From positions 62,001 through 126,000 of the forward strand of contig NZ_JAQLDU010000005.1 in NCBI RefSeq assembly GCF_028209625.1: a stretch of DNA of 64,000 bases, read 5' to 3'. The translations under genes and the position numbers were made by a program. Under the pieces are notes generated by a model that saw only the letters and a program-made list of their open reading frames with translations, was not told where the DNA came from and searched no databases. Below, piece by piece: positions 40,942 to 50,827 of the stretch (its first letter is position 1; the number at the start of each line of letters is the position of its first letter). The DNA is from Collinsella aerofaciens (GTDB lineage Bacteria; Actinomycetota; Coriobacteriia; Coriobacteriales; Coriobacteriaceae).

Positions 40942-42384
40942 TTAATGCGCGAGGCGGTAGAAATCCATCGACGCCGCACCCTCGGCATGCAACCCCATCG
41001 CCGAAACCGCCGGCGAATAGGTACGGCTCGTAAGTGCTGCCTCGCCGCCGTTGGCAAAAATCTCGACCATCGTAGTGTCCGAAAGCACGCGCAGGTCGCG
41101 AAGCTCGCTGAGCTCAATCGACCTCCGGTCTCGCCCATAGCCTTCATTACCCATATCGAGGGTAAGCATCCCCTCCGCATAACGCACAAAGACACCCTTG
41201 CGGATTTCGAGCTCGACCATCTTGGCGCCCTCACAGGAAACCACAAGATCAAACAGGCGGCCCGGCTCCTCGACTGTCTCTCCGCCTACAGCACGAACGC
41301 AGCCGCCGCGCATCCTCTCAATCTCGTGCGCCGGCTGCTGGCAGAGCTTACCATCGCGCATGCTCAGCTCTCGCGGCACCGTCAACGCGCACTGCCACCC
41401 GCGCGCCACCGTCGGGTTTTCCGCCGTCGCATCGGGGCAACCCGACCATCCGATCATCAATCGCCGGCCTGCAGCATCCTCAAAGGACTGCGGAGCATAG
41501 AAATCAAAACCGGCATCGACCATCGGGGGCATGCCCTGCCCGACGATTTTAAAGCTCGGCGCCTCCCAATCGGCCTCGATGGGAAACCACACGCACTGAT
41601 GCGGATTGCGGTAACGCCAACCATCGGCAGGCACACCCTGCGGACAGCAAACGAGAATAAGCTCGCCATCGAGCTCAAACAGATCGGGGCACTCCCACAT
41701 AAAGCCAAACTTCTCGCCCAACTCAATGCGCGTCGCATAGCTCCAGTCCTCAAGATTGCGCGAGGTATAGACAAGCACGCAGCCACGGTCGTCTTTCGTA
41801 CGAGCGCCCAGAACCATGTAGTAGATACCATCGTGCTCAAGGATCTTGGGGTCGCGCACATGCGTACCGATATCGTCGGGGTAATCGACCGGTCCAACAG
41901 CTATGCGCTTCTCGCCCAATTCGTCGGGGTTCTCCGCAACCATATGAATCTGGTTTTGCTCACGACCCGTCAACACGTAGTCGTAATCATCGCGATCAAA
42001 ATGCTTGACGTTGCCGGTATAGAAGTAGTGAATCTTGCCATCACGTACAAAGGCAGAACCAGAATACGCTCCGTTCGAATCCAAATCGGAATCGGGGAAC
42101 AGCGCGGGGCCGCGATTCTCGTACGTCACAAAATCCTTTGTCGTCAGATGGTTCCAAAGCACTGGACCGCCATGCGCAGCATCGAACGGATCGTATTGAT
42201 GATAGATGTGATACGTATCACCAATCTGAACCAAACCGTTGGGGTCGTTGAGCCAGCCAAGCTCAGGCTCCACATGGAACAGGAGCCTATCGGGGTCGGA
42301 CGCGATGCGACCCGCCGTCTCATCCTGTCCGGCACGCCACTGCTCATAGTCCGCGCGTGTCACCTTATTTTTTTGATTAAACAT
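40942..42384 (-). CDS. Sucrose-6-phosphate hydrolase (GH32)
   Basis: A 480-residue intracellular invertase-type hydrolase. The nucleophile Asp is in LGWLNDPNGLVQ, the transition-state Asp in HVRDPKILEH, and the acid/base Glu in MWECPDLFEL. No signal peptide, so it acts on sucrose 6-phosphate delivered by the PTS encoded just upstream. Last gene of the LacI-controlled locus. The C-terminal beta-sandwich ends in SMDFYRLAH. Confidence 0.9.
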   Translation of the reverse strand: MFNQKNKVTRADYEQWRAGQDETAGRIASDPDRLLFHVEPELGWLNDPNGLVQIGDTYHIYHQYDPFDAAHGGPVLWNHLTTKDFVTYENRGPALFPDSDLDSNGAYSGSAFVRDGKIHYFYTGNVKHFDRDDYDYVLTGREQNQIHMVAENPDELGEKRIAVGPVDYPDDIGTHVRDPKILEHDGIYYMVLGARTKDDRGCVLVYTSRNLEDWSYATRIELGEKFGFMWECPDLFELDGELILVCCPQGVPADGWRYRNPHQCVWFPIEADWEAPSFKIVGQGMPPMVDAGFDFYAPQSFEDAAGRRLMIGWSGCPDATAENPTVARGWQCALTVPRELSMRDGKLCQQPAHEIERMRGGCVRAVGGETVEEPGRLFDLVVSCEGAKMVELEIRKGVFVRYAEGMLTLDMGNEGYGRDRRSIELSELRDLRVLSDTTMVEIFANGGEAALTSRTYSPAVSAMGLHAEGAASMDFYRLAH

Positions 42385-42485
42385 CGCCGTTGACTTTCTC
42401 GTCTATGGGAAAGGACGCTCGACTCACACGAGCCGAACGCCCTTCCCCAAATGGACTTATCCGCACATTACGCTGAACGGCTCAA

Positions 42486-43937
42486 CTAGAAGCTAACGTC
42501 GAAGCCAGCGCCAGCGCCCTCTTCATCGGTGGTCGGCACGCCCTTTGCCTTGTTGTAGGCAAAGATCAAGACGATCGGCACGATGAAGGCGATGAGATTG
42601 CCAGCCACATACCACACGAGCGTCTCGGGCGTAACGATGAGCAGGCCAAGCACGCCGGTCAGACCCTGACCGATGGCGCGCACCTCAAAGAGCTTCACGA
42701 AGGCACCGCCGCAGCCTGCACCGATGCAAGCGCAGATGAACGGGATGATCGAGTAGCGCATGTTTGCAGCAAAGATTGCGGGCTCGGAGATACCGACCAG
42801 CGTCGGGATAAAGGACGACATGCAGATGTTGCGCTCTTTGGAATGCTTCTTGTGAATGAGGTACATGCCGATGGCGCCGCCGCCCTGGGCGATGATGGAA
42901 ACCGACCAGATTGCCTGGATGTAGTTGAAGCCAGTCGTGGCAACGAGGTTTGCCTCGATACCCTGGATGAACTGATGCGTACCGGTAACGACGAGCGGCT
43001 GCAGGAATGCGGCAAAGACAAAGGCACCGAAGACGCCCATCCTGTTGTACAGGATATCGATTACGCCGGCGAGGACGTCGCCGATCAGGTTGCCGAGCGG
43101 GCCGAACACGGTGAACAGGGCGACGTTAGCAAGAATCAGGGTAACGGTCGGGACAAAGACGAACGAAACGACCTCGGGGATGTACTTCTGGGCAATCTTC
43201 TCGACCTTGGCCATAAACCAGGCAGTCAGGATTGCAGGGAACACGCCGCCCTGGAAAGCAACCATGGGAATGGAGAGCGGACCGAAGTTCCAGTACTCAG
43301 CACCCGTCGGGTCCATAACGAACGTGTTACGGTTCATAAGGCTCGGGTGAACCATGACGATACCGACGAGGATGCCCAGGATCGGGTTACCGCCAAAACG
43401 CTTGACCGCGCTGTACATAACCAGGACAGGTAGGTAGTCGAAGGTGGTGGCGATAATGGCAAAGAAGCTTGCGAGGTTCTTGAGGAACTCGCTGTGATCG
43501 GCGAGGCTGCCCTCCATGCCAAAGAGGCCGTTGGCAACAATCAGCGACTTAAGGCCGATGATGATAGCAGCGCCGACGAAAGCGGGAATGATGGGGATAA
43601 AGATGTCCGAGAATACCTTGAGGACCGAGAAGAACTTGCCCTTCTTGTCCGCCTCGGCGCCCTTGACCTCGGAAGCGCTAATCTCCTTAACGCCCGTCAG
43701 AGCCATAAACTCATCGTAAACCTTGTTGACGGTACCGGTACCGAAGATGATCATGAGCTGGCCGCTGTTGTACAGCACGCCCTTGACGCCATCGATGTTC
43801 TCGAGCTCGGCCTTGTTGTACTTGCTCGTATCCTTGAGCACCAGACGCAGACGCGTAACGCAATGCGTGGCGCCCTCGATGTTCTCCAGACCGCCGACGT
43901 TATCGACGACTTGCTGAGACACTACTTTGTAGTCCAT
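42486..43937 (-). CDS. PTS EIIBC component, sucrose/trehalose family
   Basis: A 483-residue membrane permease that imports and phosphorylates a disaccharide. The EIIB domain (1-85) has the phosphorylated Cys in EGATHCVTRLRLVLKD. The EIIC domain (about 105-460) has some ten helices with FGGNPILGILVG and GISEPAIFAANMR. There is no EIIA domain, so a soluble EIIA must come from elsewhere. AGAGGA precedes the ATG at 43937. It lies between two GH32 genes, supporting sucrose as substrate. Confidence 0.92.
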   Translation of the reverse strand: MDYKVVSQQVVDNVGGLENIEGATHCVTRLRLVLKDTSKYNKAELENIDGVKGVLYNSGQLMIIFGTGTVNKVYDEFMALTGVKEISASEVKGAEADKKGKFFSVLKVFSDIFIPIIPAFVGAAIIIGLKSLIVANGLFGMEGSLADHSEFLKNLASFFAIIATTFDYLPVLVMYSAVKRFGGNPILGILVGIVMVHPSLMNRNTFVMDPTGAEYWNFGPLSIPMVAFQGGVFPAILTAWFMAKVEKIAQKYIPEVVSFVFVPTVTLILANVALFTVFGPLGNLIGDVLAGVIDILYNRMGVFGAFVFAAFLQPLVVTGTHQFIQGIEANLVATTGFNYIQAIWSVSIIAQGGGAIGMYLIHKKHSKERNICMSSFIPTLVGISEPAIFAANMRYSIIPFICACIGAGCGGAFVKLFEVRAIGQGLTGVLGLLIVTPETLVWYVAGNLIAFIVPIVLIFAYNKAKGVPTTDEEGAGAGFDVSF

Positions 43938-43982
43938 GTTCCTCTCCATTCCTTCACGAAATCATAAGACGTTTTGATGCCA

Positions 43983-45365
43983 TTACAGAGACGCGATCGT
44001 TGCATTTGCGCACTTAAGCGTACCGTCGGTGACCGTCAGCGCCACACCCTGGCCCTGCTTATTGCAGAATCGAGCGTTAAGCGCAACATCATCGACAAAG
44101 ATGGTCGCGATATCGTCGTCAACGACCAGGCGCACATGATGAGTGCCCTCGCCCTTAAAGAACAACGGACGCTCGAGGCCCATGTTGTTGACCTGGAACC
44201 ACGGATACTGGGGGGCCGCCGTAAACTCGAGCTTGCCCTCACGCAGGTTGGCGCGGAACTCATAGGCAAGACCGGACTCGGCGTCCTCGGCAAGCTTCAC
44301 CGAGAAGCCGGCAGCGTCACCGGCGAGCTCGATGTCGGCATCGAGCATATAGGTGGAACCGGCATCCGCGGCGAGCACCTGCTCGACCTTGCCCGACTCG
44401 CAGGAGAGCTCAAAGGCCTCGACTGCCTTAGCCTCGCCAAAGGCGCCAAGCATGCTGTCAGGAAGCTTGGTGCCGAGCGTTCCGTCAACACGCTGAACGA
44501 TCTCGAGAGGCATAAAGGTGCCACCCCACAGGTAAGAGCTGGGGTCACCGCCCTCGTCACGCGTAGGAACCCAACCAAAGAGAACGCGGCGCTCGCCGTC
44601 AAATGCGGTACGCGCGGCATAGTACGCGCGGCCATCGAAGGAATCGTCCGCAGGAGTGATCCAAGGACCGTTGATAGAGCGAGACATGCGGTAACGGGTC
44701 TTGTTGCCATCACTGTACTCGGAGAACACCAGATACCACCAGTCGCCCATCTTAAAGAGATCAGGCATCTCGAACATGGTGTACAGGCCCGGATTCCACC
44801 AGTCGCCCTGGAACTCCCAGGTATCCAGGTCCTTGGAGGTGAACTTGACCAGACGACCGGTCATCAGACGCTTGTCCTCGCCCACACGCGTGCCGAGGAT
44901 GAGCATGTACTCTTCGTTCTCCTCATCCCAAAGCACAAAGGGATCGCGCCAGTTGCGGTCATCGTAACCCTCCTGGGGCGGAAGCAGCGTCTCGGCGATG
45001 TTCTTCTCCCACTTGACGGCGTCGTCACTCGTTGCGTGAAGAAGAACCTGCTTCATCAAGCGTGCCTTGACCTTATCGCGATTGCAACCAGTGTAGAGCG
45101 CATGGTACTTGTCGCCCACCTTAAACACCGTGCCGGCATAAACATACTGGTCGACTTCCTCGTCGCCGCCACGCTCAAGGCTCTCGCCAAAGTCTTTGTA
45201 ATTGACGAAGTCCTTGGTTGTCGCGAGTGCCCAGCCAAACGGCTCTCCGAAAGGTCCGGGGTTTCGCGTGTCACGCTGATGATAGAGATAGAACGTGCCG
45301 TCCTCGCCGTACGGCATGATGTCGCCTACCCAAATTCCCTCAGGCTGGTAATACACCTTGTGCAT
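43983..45365 (-). CDS. GH32-clan glycoside hydrolase, divergent
   Basis: A 460-residue cytoplasmic protein. It keeps three candidate catalytic carboxylates in GH32-like context: Asp in EGIWVGDIMPYGEDG (in place of WMNDPNG), Asp in NWRDPFVLW, and Glu in MFEMPDLFKM (in place of ECPDLF). A C-terminal beta-sandwich follows. The altered motifs suggest a different fructoside or a modified specificity from the sucrose hydrolase at 40942. It is the first structural gene behind the LacI operators. Confidence 0.8.
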   Translation of the reverse strand: MHKVYYQPEGIWVGDIMPYGEDGTFYLYHQRDTRNPGPFGEPFGWALATTKDFVNYKDFGESLERGGDEEVDQYVYAGTVFKVGDKYHALYTGCNRDKVKARLMKQVLLHATSDDAVKWEKNIAETLLPPQEGYDDRNWRDPFVLWDEENEEYMLILGTRVGEDKRLMTGRLVKFTSKDLDTWEFQGDWWNPGLYTMFEMPDLFKMGDWWYLVFSEYSDGNKTRYRMSRSINGPWITPADDSFDGRAYYAARTAFDGERRVLFGWVPTRDEGGDPSSYLWGGTFMPLEIVQRVDGTLGTKLPDSMLGAFGEAKAVEAFELSCESGKVEQVLAADAGSTYMLDADIELAGDAAGFSVKLAEDAESGLAYEFRANLREGKLEFTAAPQYPWFQVNNMGLERPLFFKGEGTHHVRLVVDDDIATIFVDDVALNARFCNKQGQGVALTVTDGTLKCANATIASL

Positions 45366-45414
45366 CCGAGACTTCCTTTCTCACGAGATACTAACTCGGT
45401 ACAACTGCAAGATA

Positions 45415-45493
45415 TGTCAATCGTTTTCATATGTCAAACGTTTTCACACCAATACGTCTTTTCGCAGTTCCAGTCGTCGGCAAACGGTTGACA
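45415..45493 (-). promoter_or_regulatory. Three LacI-type operators before the sugar operon
   Basis: TGTCAATCGTTTTCA (45415-45429), TGTCAAACGTTTTCA (45432-45446) and, on the minus strand, TGTCAACCGTTTGCC (45493-45479). The first two are 17 bp apart. They lie between the lacI-type gene and the operon it should control. Confidence 0.75.
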
Positions 45494-45549
45494 TATGCCG
45501 GCGAACGGTCATCAGAGGTGTTTGAGGAATTCTTTTGGCACGGGATGAA

Positions 45550-46560
45550 CTACGCGGTTTTACCCTCAATGAGTTCAACGGGGAGCTTGATATTCGATTC
45601 GGGCTTTTCGCCGTTAATAAGAGCAATGATGGATTGCGCCGCGAGCTCTCCGATGCGATCGATATCTTGGCGAACGGTTGTTAAGTCAGGCATAAACGTC
45701 ATAGTGCGGCGGGCACCATCCGCGCCCACGACCTTAATATCGCCCGGAGCGCTCAAGCCGCGCTGCTTCATCACGTTAAGACAGATAGCCGCCATCGTGT
45801 CGTCTCCCGCAAAGATGCCGTCAATATCGGGGTTCTCATCGAGGATCTTCGCAACGACCGCACTCTTTTCGTCGTCGGGCTTAACGAACTCGACCTCACG
45901 GACAAGCGCGGGCAAACCGGCCTGCTCAACAACATCGAGGTAGGCATCGGTACGCTTATTGGCAGGCATGCGCATGCGGCTATTGCTGCGCAGGCACAGG
46001 ATGCGTGAACATCCGTCATCGATCAGGCGACGCGTGGCAAGTTCGCCGATGCTATAGCTGTCGCTCGCAATCTGAACAGAGGCTTCGCCAAGGTCGCAGT
46101 CGATACCAACCAGACTCAAGCCCATCTCGGCATACGCCTCGGCACCGATATTAAGCGAGTTGACGATGACGCCATCAACCATATTGCGTCGAAGCATGTC
46201 GATATAAGAGCGCTCAAGCTCGGGTCGATTGGCGCTATTGCACAGCAGCATCTTAAAACCGTTTTCGGCCAGGGTATGCTCAATGACTTGAACCACTTGG
46301 GCATGAAACGGACTGCTGACATAGGGGACGATCATACCGATAAGATTCAGGCGACCGTTGAGCATGGCACGAGCGATATCGTTGGGCGTATAGTTGATGC
46401 GCTTCATCGCGGCATGGACCTTATCGCGGGTCTCTTGGCTAATATAGCCACGATTATTAAGCACACGAGATACCGTAGTAGGCGAAACCCCCGCCACCGC
46501 CGCAACTTCCTTGATGCCAGGCTTAGCCGTATCCTTAGAACGAGCACTCTCGCGAGCCAT
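45550..46560 (-). CDS. LacI-family transcriptional repressor of the sucrose locus
   Basis: A 336-residue repressor. The HTH (about residues 15-65) reads IKEVAAVAGVSPTTVSRVLNNRGYISQETRDKV, followed by the hinge YTPNDIARAMLNGR and a periplasmic-binding-protein-like sensor domain. GGGGAGGG precedes the ATG at 46560. It is upstream of and co-oriented with the GH32/PTS genes; three TGTCAANCGTTT sites before that operon and one before its own gene imply control of both. Confidence 0.93.
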   Translation of the reverse strand: MARESARSKDTAKPGIKEVAAVAGVSPTTVSRVLNNRGYISQETRDKVHAAMKRINYTPNDIARAMLNGRLNLIGMIVPYVSSPFHAQVVQVIEHTLAENGFKMLLCNSANRPELERSYIDMLRRNMVDGVIVNSLNIGAEAYAEMGLSLVGIDCDLGEASVQIASDSYSIGELATRRLIDDGCSRILCLRSNSRMRMPANKRTDAYLDVVEQAGLPALVREVEFVKPDDEKSAVVAKILDENPDIDGIFAGDDTMAAICLNVMKQRGLSAPGDIKVVGADGARRTMTFMPDLTTVRQDIDRIGELAAQSIIALINGEKPESNIKLPVELIEGKTA

Positions 46561-46579
46561 AGCACCCTCCCCCATCAAC

Positions 46580-46598
46580 ATGTCATACGTTTACATAC
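46580..46598 (-). promoter_or_regulatory. LacI-type operator before the repressor gene
   Basis: TGTCATACGTTTACAT matches the three sites before the sugar operon, suggesting autoregulation. Confidence 0.6.
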
Positions 46599-46709
46599 GA
46601 ACAAAGCATACCCCAACAACAGCGGGATGACGGTAACAGTACAAGTAAGTAAACGACTCATCCAAATAATTAGGAGAGTTCCGCCTAAAGGGTGACTACA
46701 CAGGACCCA

Positions 46710-46747
46710 GCCGGGGCTGTTTGGGCTACCTCCCAAAATATTCCGCA
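46710..46747. repeat. Large hairpin repeat R2, copy C, left part
   Basis: The sequence up to TTCCGCA (46741-46747) matches one side of R2 (GGCTACCTCCCAAA ... TTCCGCA). The other side continues at 48326 after the insertion sequence. Confidence 0.75.
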
Positions 46748-46820
46748 CTGATATTGTCTGTATTGAAGACGTCGATGATGCGCCCGTATACCATTGACGT
46801 CGACACCATCAGATGCGGAC

Positions 46821-46997
46821 CGCGCGGTGACCCCACATTCCGCTGGCGCCCACAGGGCTGCCCTCGTTTCCTGACATGTCCCGCGCGGGCCGCGGCGAGC
46901 CGAGACCGCCGCATGACCTAATAGGAGCATGGAGCGATACCGCGGACCCGAACAACCGCATTCTATCGCGCCCCGTCAGTGTGCCGTCTGCCCGGTC
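46821..46997 (+). ncRNA. Candidate bridge RNA of the IS110 element
   Basis: Two internal loops can be drawn. Loop 1 is closed by CGCGCGG/CCGCGCG (46821-46827/46881-46887), with ATTCCGC (46837-46843) equal to the left target flank, a distal hairpin (46845-46862), and TCCTG (46869-46873) complementary to CAGGA of the right flank. Loop 2 is closed by GACCG/CGGTC (46904-46908/46993-46997), with AATAGGAGCAT (46920-46930) matching the element's right end AATAGGAGCGT (48313-48323), a hairpin with stem GCGATA/TATCGC, and TCAGTG (46976-46981) complementary to CACTGA at the left junction (46746-46751). This is the guide arrangement known for IS110 bridge RNAs. Exact RNA ends are unknown. Confidence 0.6.
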
Positions 46998-47027
46998 CAG
47001 GCGAGCACGGAAAGAACGGAGCGAGAC

Positions 47028-48317
47028 ATGAGAACCGAATCGACACCCGGCGCCCGCGGGCCGGTCTTCTGCGGGGTCGACACCCACGCCGACTCGCACT
47101 GGCTGTGCGTCCTCGACTGGAGGGGCCGCAAGGTCCTGTCCCGCCAGTTCCCCGCCGACGCGGCGGGCTACGAGGCGCTCGCCGGGGCGATCGCGGCGGC
47201 CGGGGAGCCGGCCTGCGTCGCGATGGAGGGGACGTCGTCCTACGGGGCGGGCCTCACCAGGCACCTCGCGTCGCTGGGGATGCCCGTGCGCGAGGCGCTC
47301 TCCCCGGCGAGGATGCAGAGGAGGCGCCCGGGGCAGGGAAAGTGCGACGAGGCGGACGCGGAGAGGGCCGCCCGCGCGGCGATGTCCGGCTCGAAGCTCG
47401 GGACCCCCAAGAGCCAGGACGGGTGGGTCGACGGGGTGCGCTGCATGCTCGCGGCGCGCTCCGGGGCGGTGAAGGCGCGGACCTCGGCGATAAACACCGC
47501 GAGGTCGCTGCTCACCACCGCGCCGGAGGGGCTCAGGTCGAGGTTCCGCGGCATGGGAGGGCCGAGGCTGATGGAGGAGCTCCCCTCCGTGCGCGCCGAG
47601 GGCGCGCTGGGCGCCGCGCTCGGCGCGCTGGCGGACCTGTGGGAGGCGGCGCGCGACGCGGCGCTCGACATGGAGCGCGCGATCGAGGCGTCCCTGGAGG
47701 AGAACTGCCCAGCGCTGCTGGCGATGTACGGGTGCGGGCCCGTGAGCGCGGCCAAGCTCGCGGTCGCGGCCGGGGACAACCCGGGCAGGCTGCGCTCCGA
47801 GGCGTCGTTCGCGGCGATATGCGGCGCCTGCCCCATCCCCGCCTCGAGCGGCAAGACCGTGAGGCACAGGCTCAACAGGGGCGGCGACCGGCAGGCGAAC
47901 AGCGCGCTGCACGAGATCGCGAGGCAGAGGGTCATGCGCGACCCCGAGACCGCCGAGTACGCCGAGAGGGCCAGGGGGCGGGGGAAGAGCGACAGGGAGG
48001 TCATGAGGTGCCTCAAGCGCTACGTGGCCAGGGAGGCGTACCGGGCGCTGATGCGCCCGCACGAGATCAGGAGGCCCGAGGACGCCTCGGGGCTCGTGGC
48101 GGCCAGGCGCGCGGCGAAGGTCAGCCAGGTGAGGGCGGCGTCCATACTGGGCACCAGCGAGAAGTACATCTCGATGCTGGAGAGGGGCCAAAGGGAGCTC
48201 AAGCCCATAAGGAGGGCCTACGAGGCATGGGTCGAGGCCGGACTTCCGCTCGATTGGGACAGGCAAGCCTTCGAGGCCGAGCGCAAAATGGATTCTAAAA
48301 AACACCTTGCCAAATAG
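47028..48317 (+). CDS. IS110-family transposase with C-terminal HTH
   Basis: A 429-residue recombinase. The RuvC-like domain shows Asp in VFCGVDTHADSHW, Glu in CVAMEGTSSYG and the Asp pair in GKCDEADAERAAR. The C-terminal transposase domain has the catalytic Ser region GACPIPASSGKTVRHRLNRGG and RQANSALHEIA. Unusually, about 70 further residues form an XRE-like HTH (VRAASILGTSEKYISMLERGQREL). The ATG at 47028 follows GGAGCGAG; the longer open frame covers the putative bridge RNA and is not used. GC content exceeds that of neighbours. Confidence 0.92.
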   Translation: MRTESTPGARGPVFCGVDTHADSHWLCVLDWRGRKVLSRQFPADAAGYEALAGAIAAAGEPACVAMEGTSSYGAGLTRHLASLGMPVREALSPARMQRRRPGQGKCDEADAERAARAAMSGSKLGTPKSQDGWVDGVRCMLAARSGAVKARTSAINTARSLLTTAPEGLRSRFRGMGGPRLMEELPSVRAEGALGAALGALADLWEAARDAALDMERAIEASLEENCPALLAMYGCGPVSAAKLAVAAGDNPGRLRSEASFAAICGACPIPASSGKTVRHRLNRGGDRQANSALHEIARQRVMRDPETAEYAERARGRGKSDREVMRCLKRYVAREAYRALMRPHEIRRPEDASGLVAARRAAKVSQVRAASILGTSEKYISMLERGQRELKPIRRAYEAWVEAGLPLDWDRQAFEAERKMDSKKHLAK

Positions 48318-48325
48318 GAGCGTCA

Positions 48326-48415
48326 GGACGCAAAGGGCTCCGCCGCGCGAAGCGCGCAGCGGAGCCCTTTGCATGTCCGAGGACGTTTTGGAAAATAACC
48401 CAAAACCGGCCCGGC
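48326..48415. repeat. Large hairpin repeat R2, copy C, right part
   Basis: GGACG followed by a CAAAGGGCTCCG/CGGAGCCCTTTG hairpin (48330-48371), then CATGTCCGAGGAC (48372-48384) and a diverged outer arm (48385-48415) that pairs imperfectly with 46710-46739 across the IS. Confidence 0.75.
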
Positions 48416-48438
48416 GATCCTGCGGGAGTTAAACCCCT

Positions 48439-48690
48439 TTAGAACTTGTCGTGGAAGGTACGCGCAATGACCTCGTCCTGCTGCTCCTTGGTGAGCGTGT
48501 GGAAGTTCACGGCATAGCCGGAAACGCGGATGGTCAGCTGCGGGTACTTCTCGGGGTGAGCCTGAGCGTCGAGCAGCGTCTCACGGTTGAAGACGTTGAT
48601 GTTCAGGTGGTGGCCACCCTTCTCGGCGTAAGCGTCGAGCATGTGGACCAGGTTATCGGCCTGGGTCTCGGAAACTTCAGAAACCTTCAT
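48439..48690 (-). CDS. Stand-alone glycyl-radical domain of pyruvate formate-lyase
   Basis: An 83-residue protein equal to the C-terminal end of pyruvate formate-lyase: [19 protein letters not shown] and [25 protein letters not shown], where the Gly of RVSGYAV carries the radical. The large gene upstream ends before this domain, so both proteins are needed for one active enzyme. It has its own AAGGAG and ATG. It resembles GrcA/YfiD spare-part proteins but is shorter and here replaces, not duplicates, the domain. Confidence 0.88.
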   Translation of the reverse strand: MKVSEVSETQADNLVHMLDAYAEKGGHHLNINVFNRETLLDAQAHPEKYPQLTIRVSGYAVNFHTLTKEQQDEVIARTFHDKF

Positions 48691-48713
48691 AATGTGTCTC
48701 CTTCGATTAATAG

Positions 48714-48733
48714 GCGCCGGCCGAAACCGGCGC
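48714..48733 (-). other. Hairpin between the two pyruvate formate-lyase genes
   Basis: GCGCCGG and CCGGCGC pair around a 6-base loop. There is no T-run after it on the minus strand, so partial termination or RNA processing that sets the ratio of the two proteins is possible. Confidence 0.5.
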
Positions 48734-48750
48734 GCTAATCAGTAATCGTT

Positions 48751-48773
48751 ATTGTTAGTATAGCACTAACAAT
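48751..48773. repeat. Inverted repeat just after the pfl stop codon
   Basis: ATTGTTAGT (48751-48759) and ACTAACAAT (48765-48773) form a 9-bp palindrome directly behind the stop codon of the large gene. Confidence 0.6.
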
Positions 48774-48775
48774 AG

Positions 48776-50827
<2,052 letters not shown>

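Larger units (their letters stand above)
46748..48325 (+). mobile_element. IS110-family insertion sequence, 1578 bp
   Basis: Boundaries come from the interrupted R2 repeat: intact copies read TTCCGCAGGACG, here TTCCGCA ends at 46747 and CAGGACG resumes at 48324, so only the dinucleotide CA is shared at both ends. This fits IS110 elements, which lack classical inverted repeats and longer target duplications and recombine at a dinucleotide core. The element consists of a 280-bp non-coding left part, the transposase gene and just six bases between stop codon and right core. Confidence 0.8.

Noticed and set aside
46929..47027. Upstream start of the transposase at 46929
   Set aside because: It overlaps the donor loop of the candidate bridge RNA and lacks family similarity before MRTESTPGARG.
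46809..48374. Long open frames antisense to and out of frame with the IS110 transposase
   Set aside because: The very GC-rich transposase gene leaves several frames open; only the 47028 frame has transposase motifs and a ribosome-binding site.
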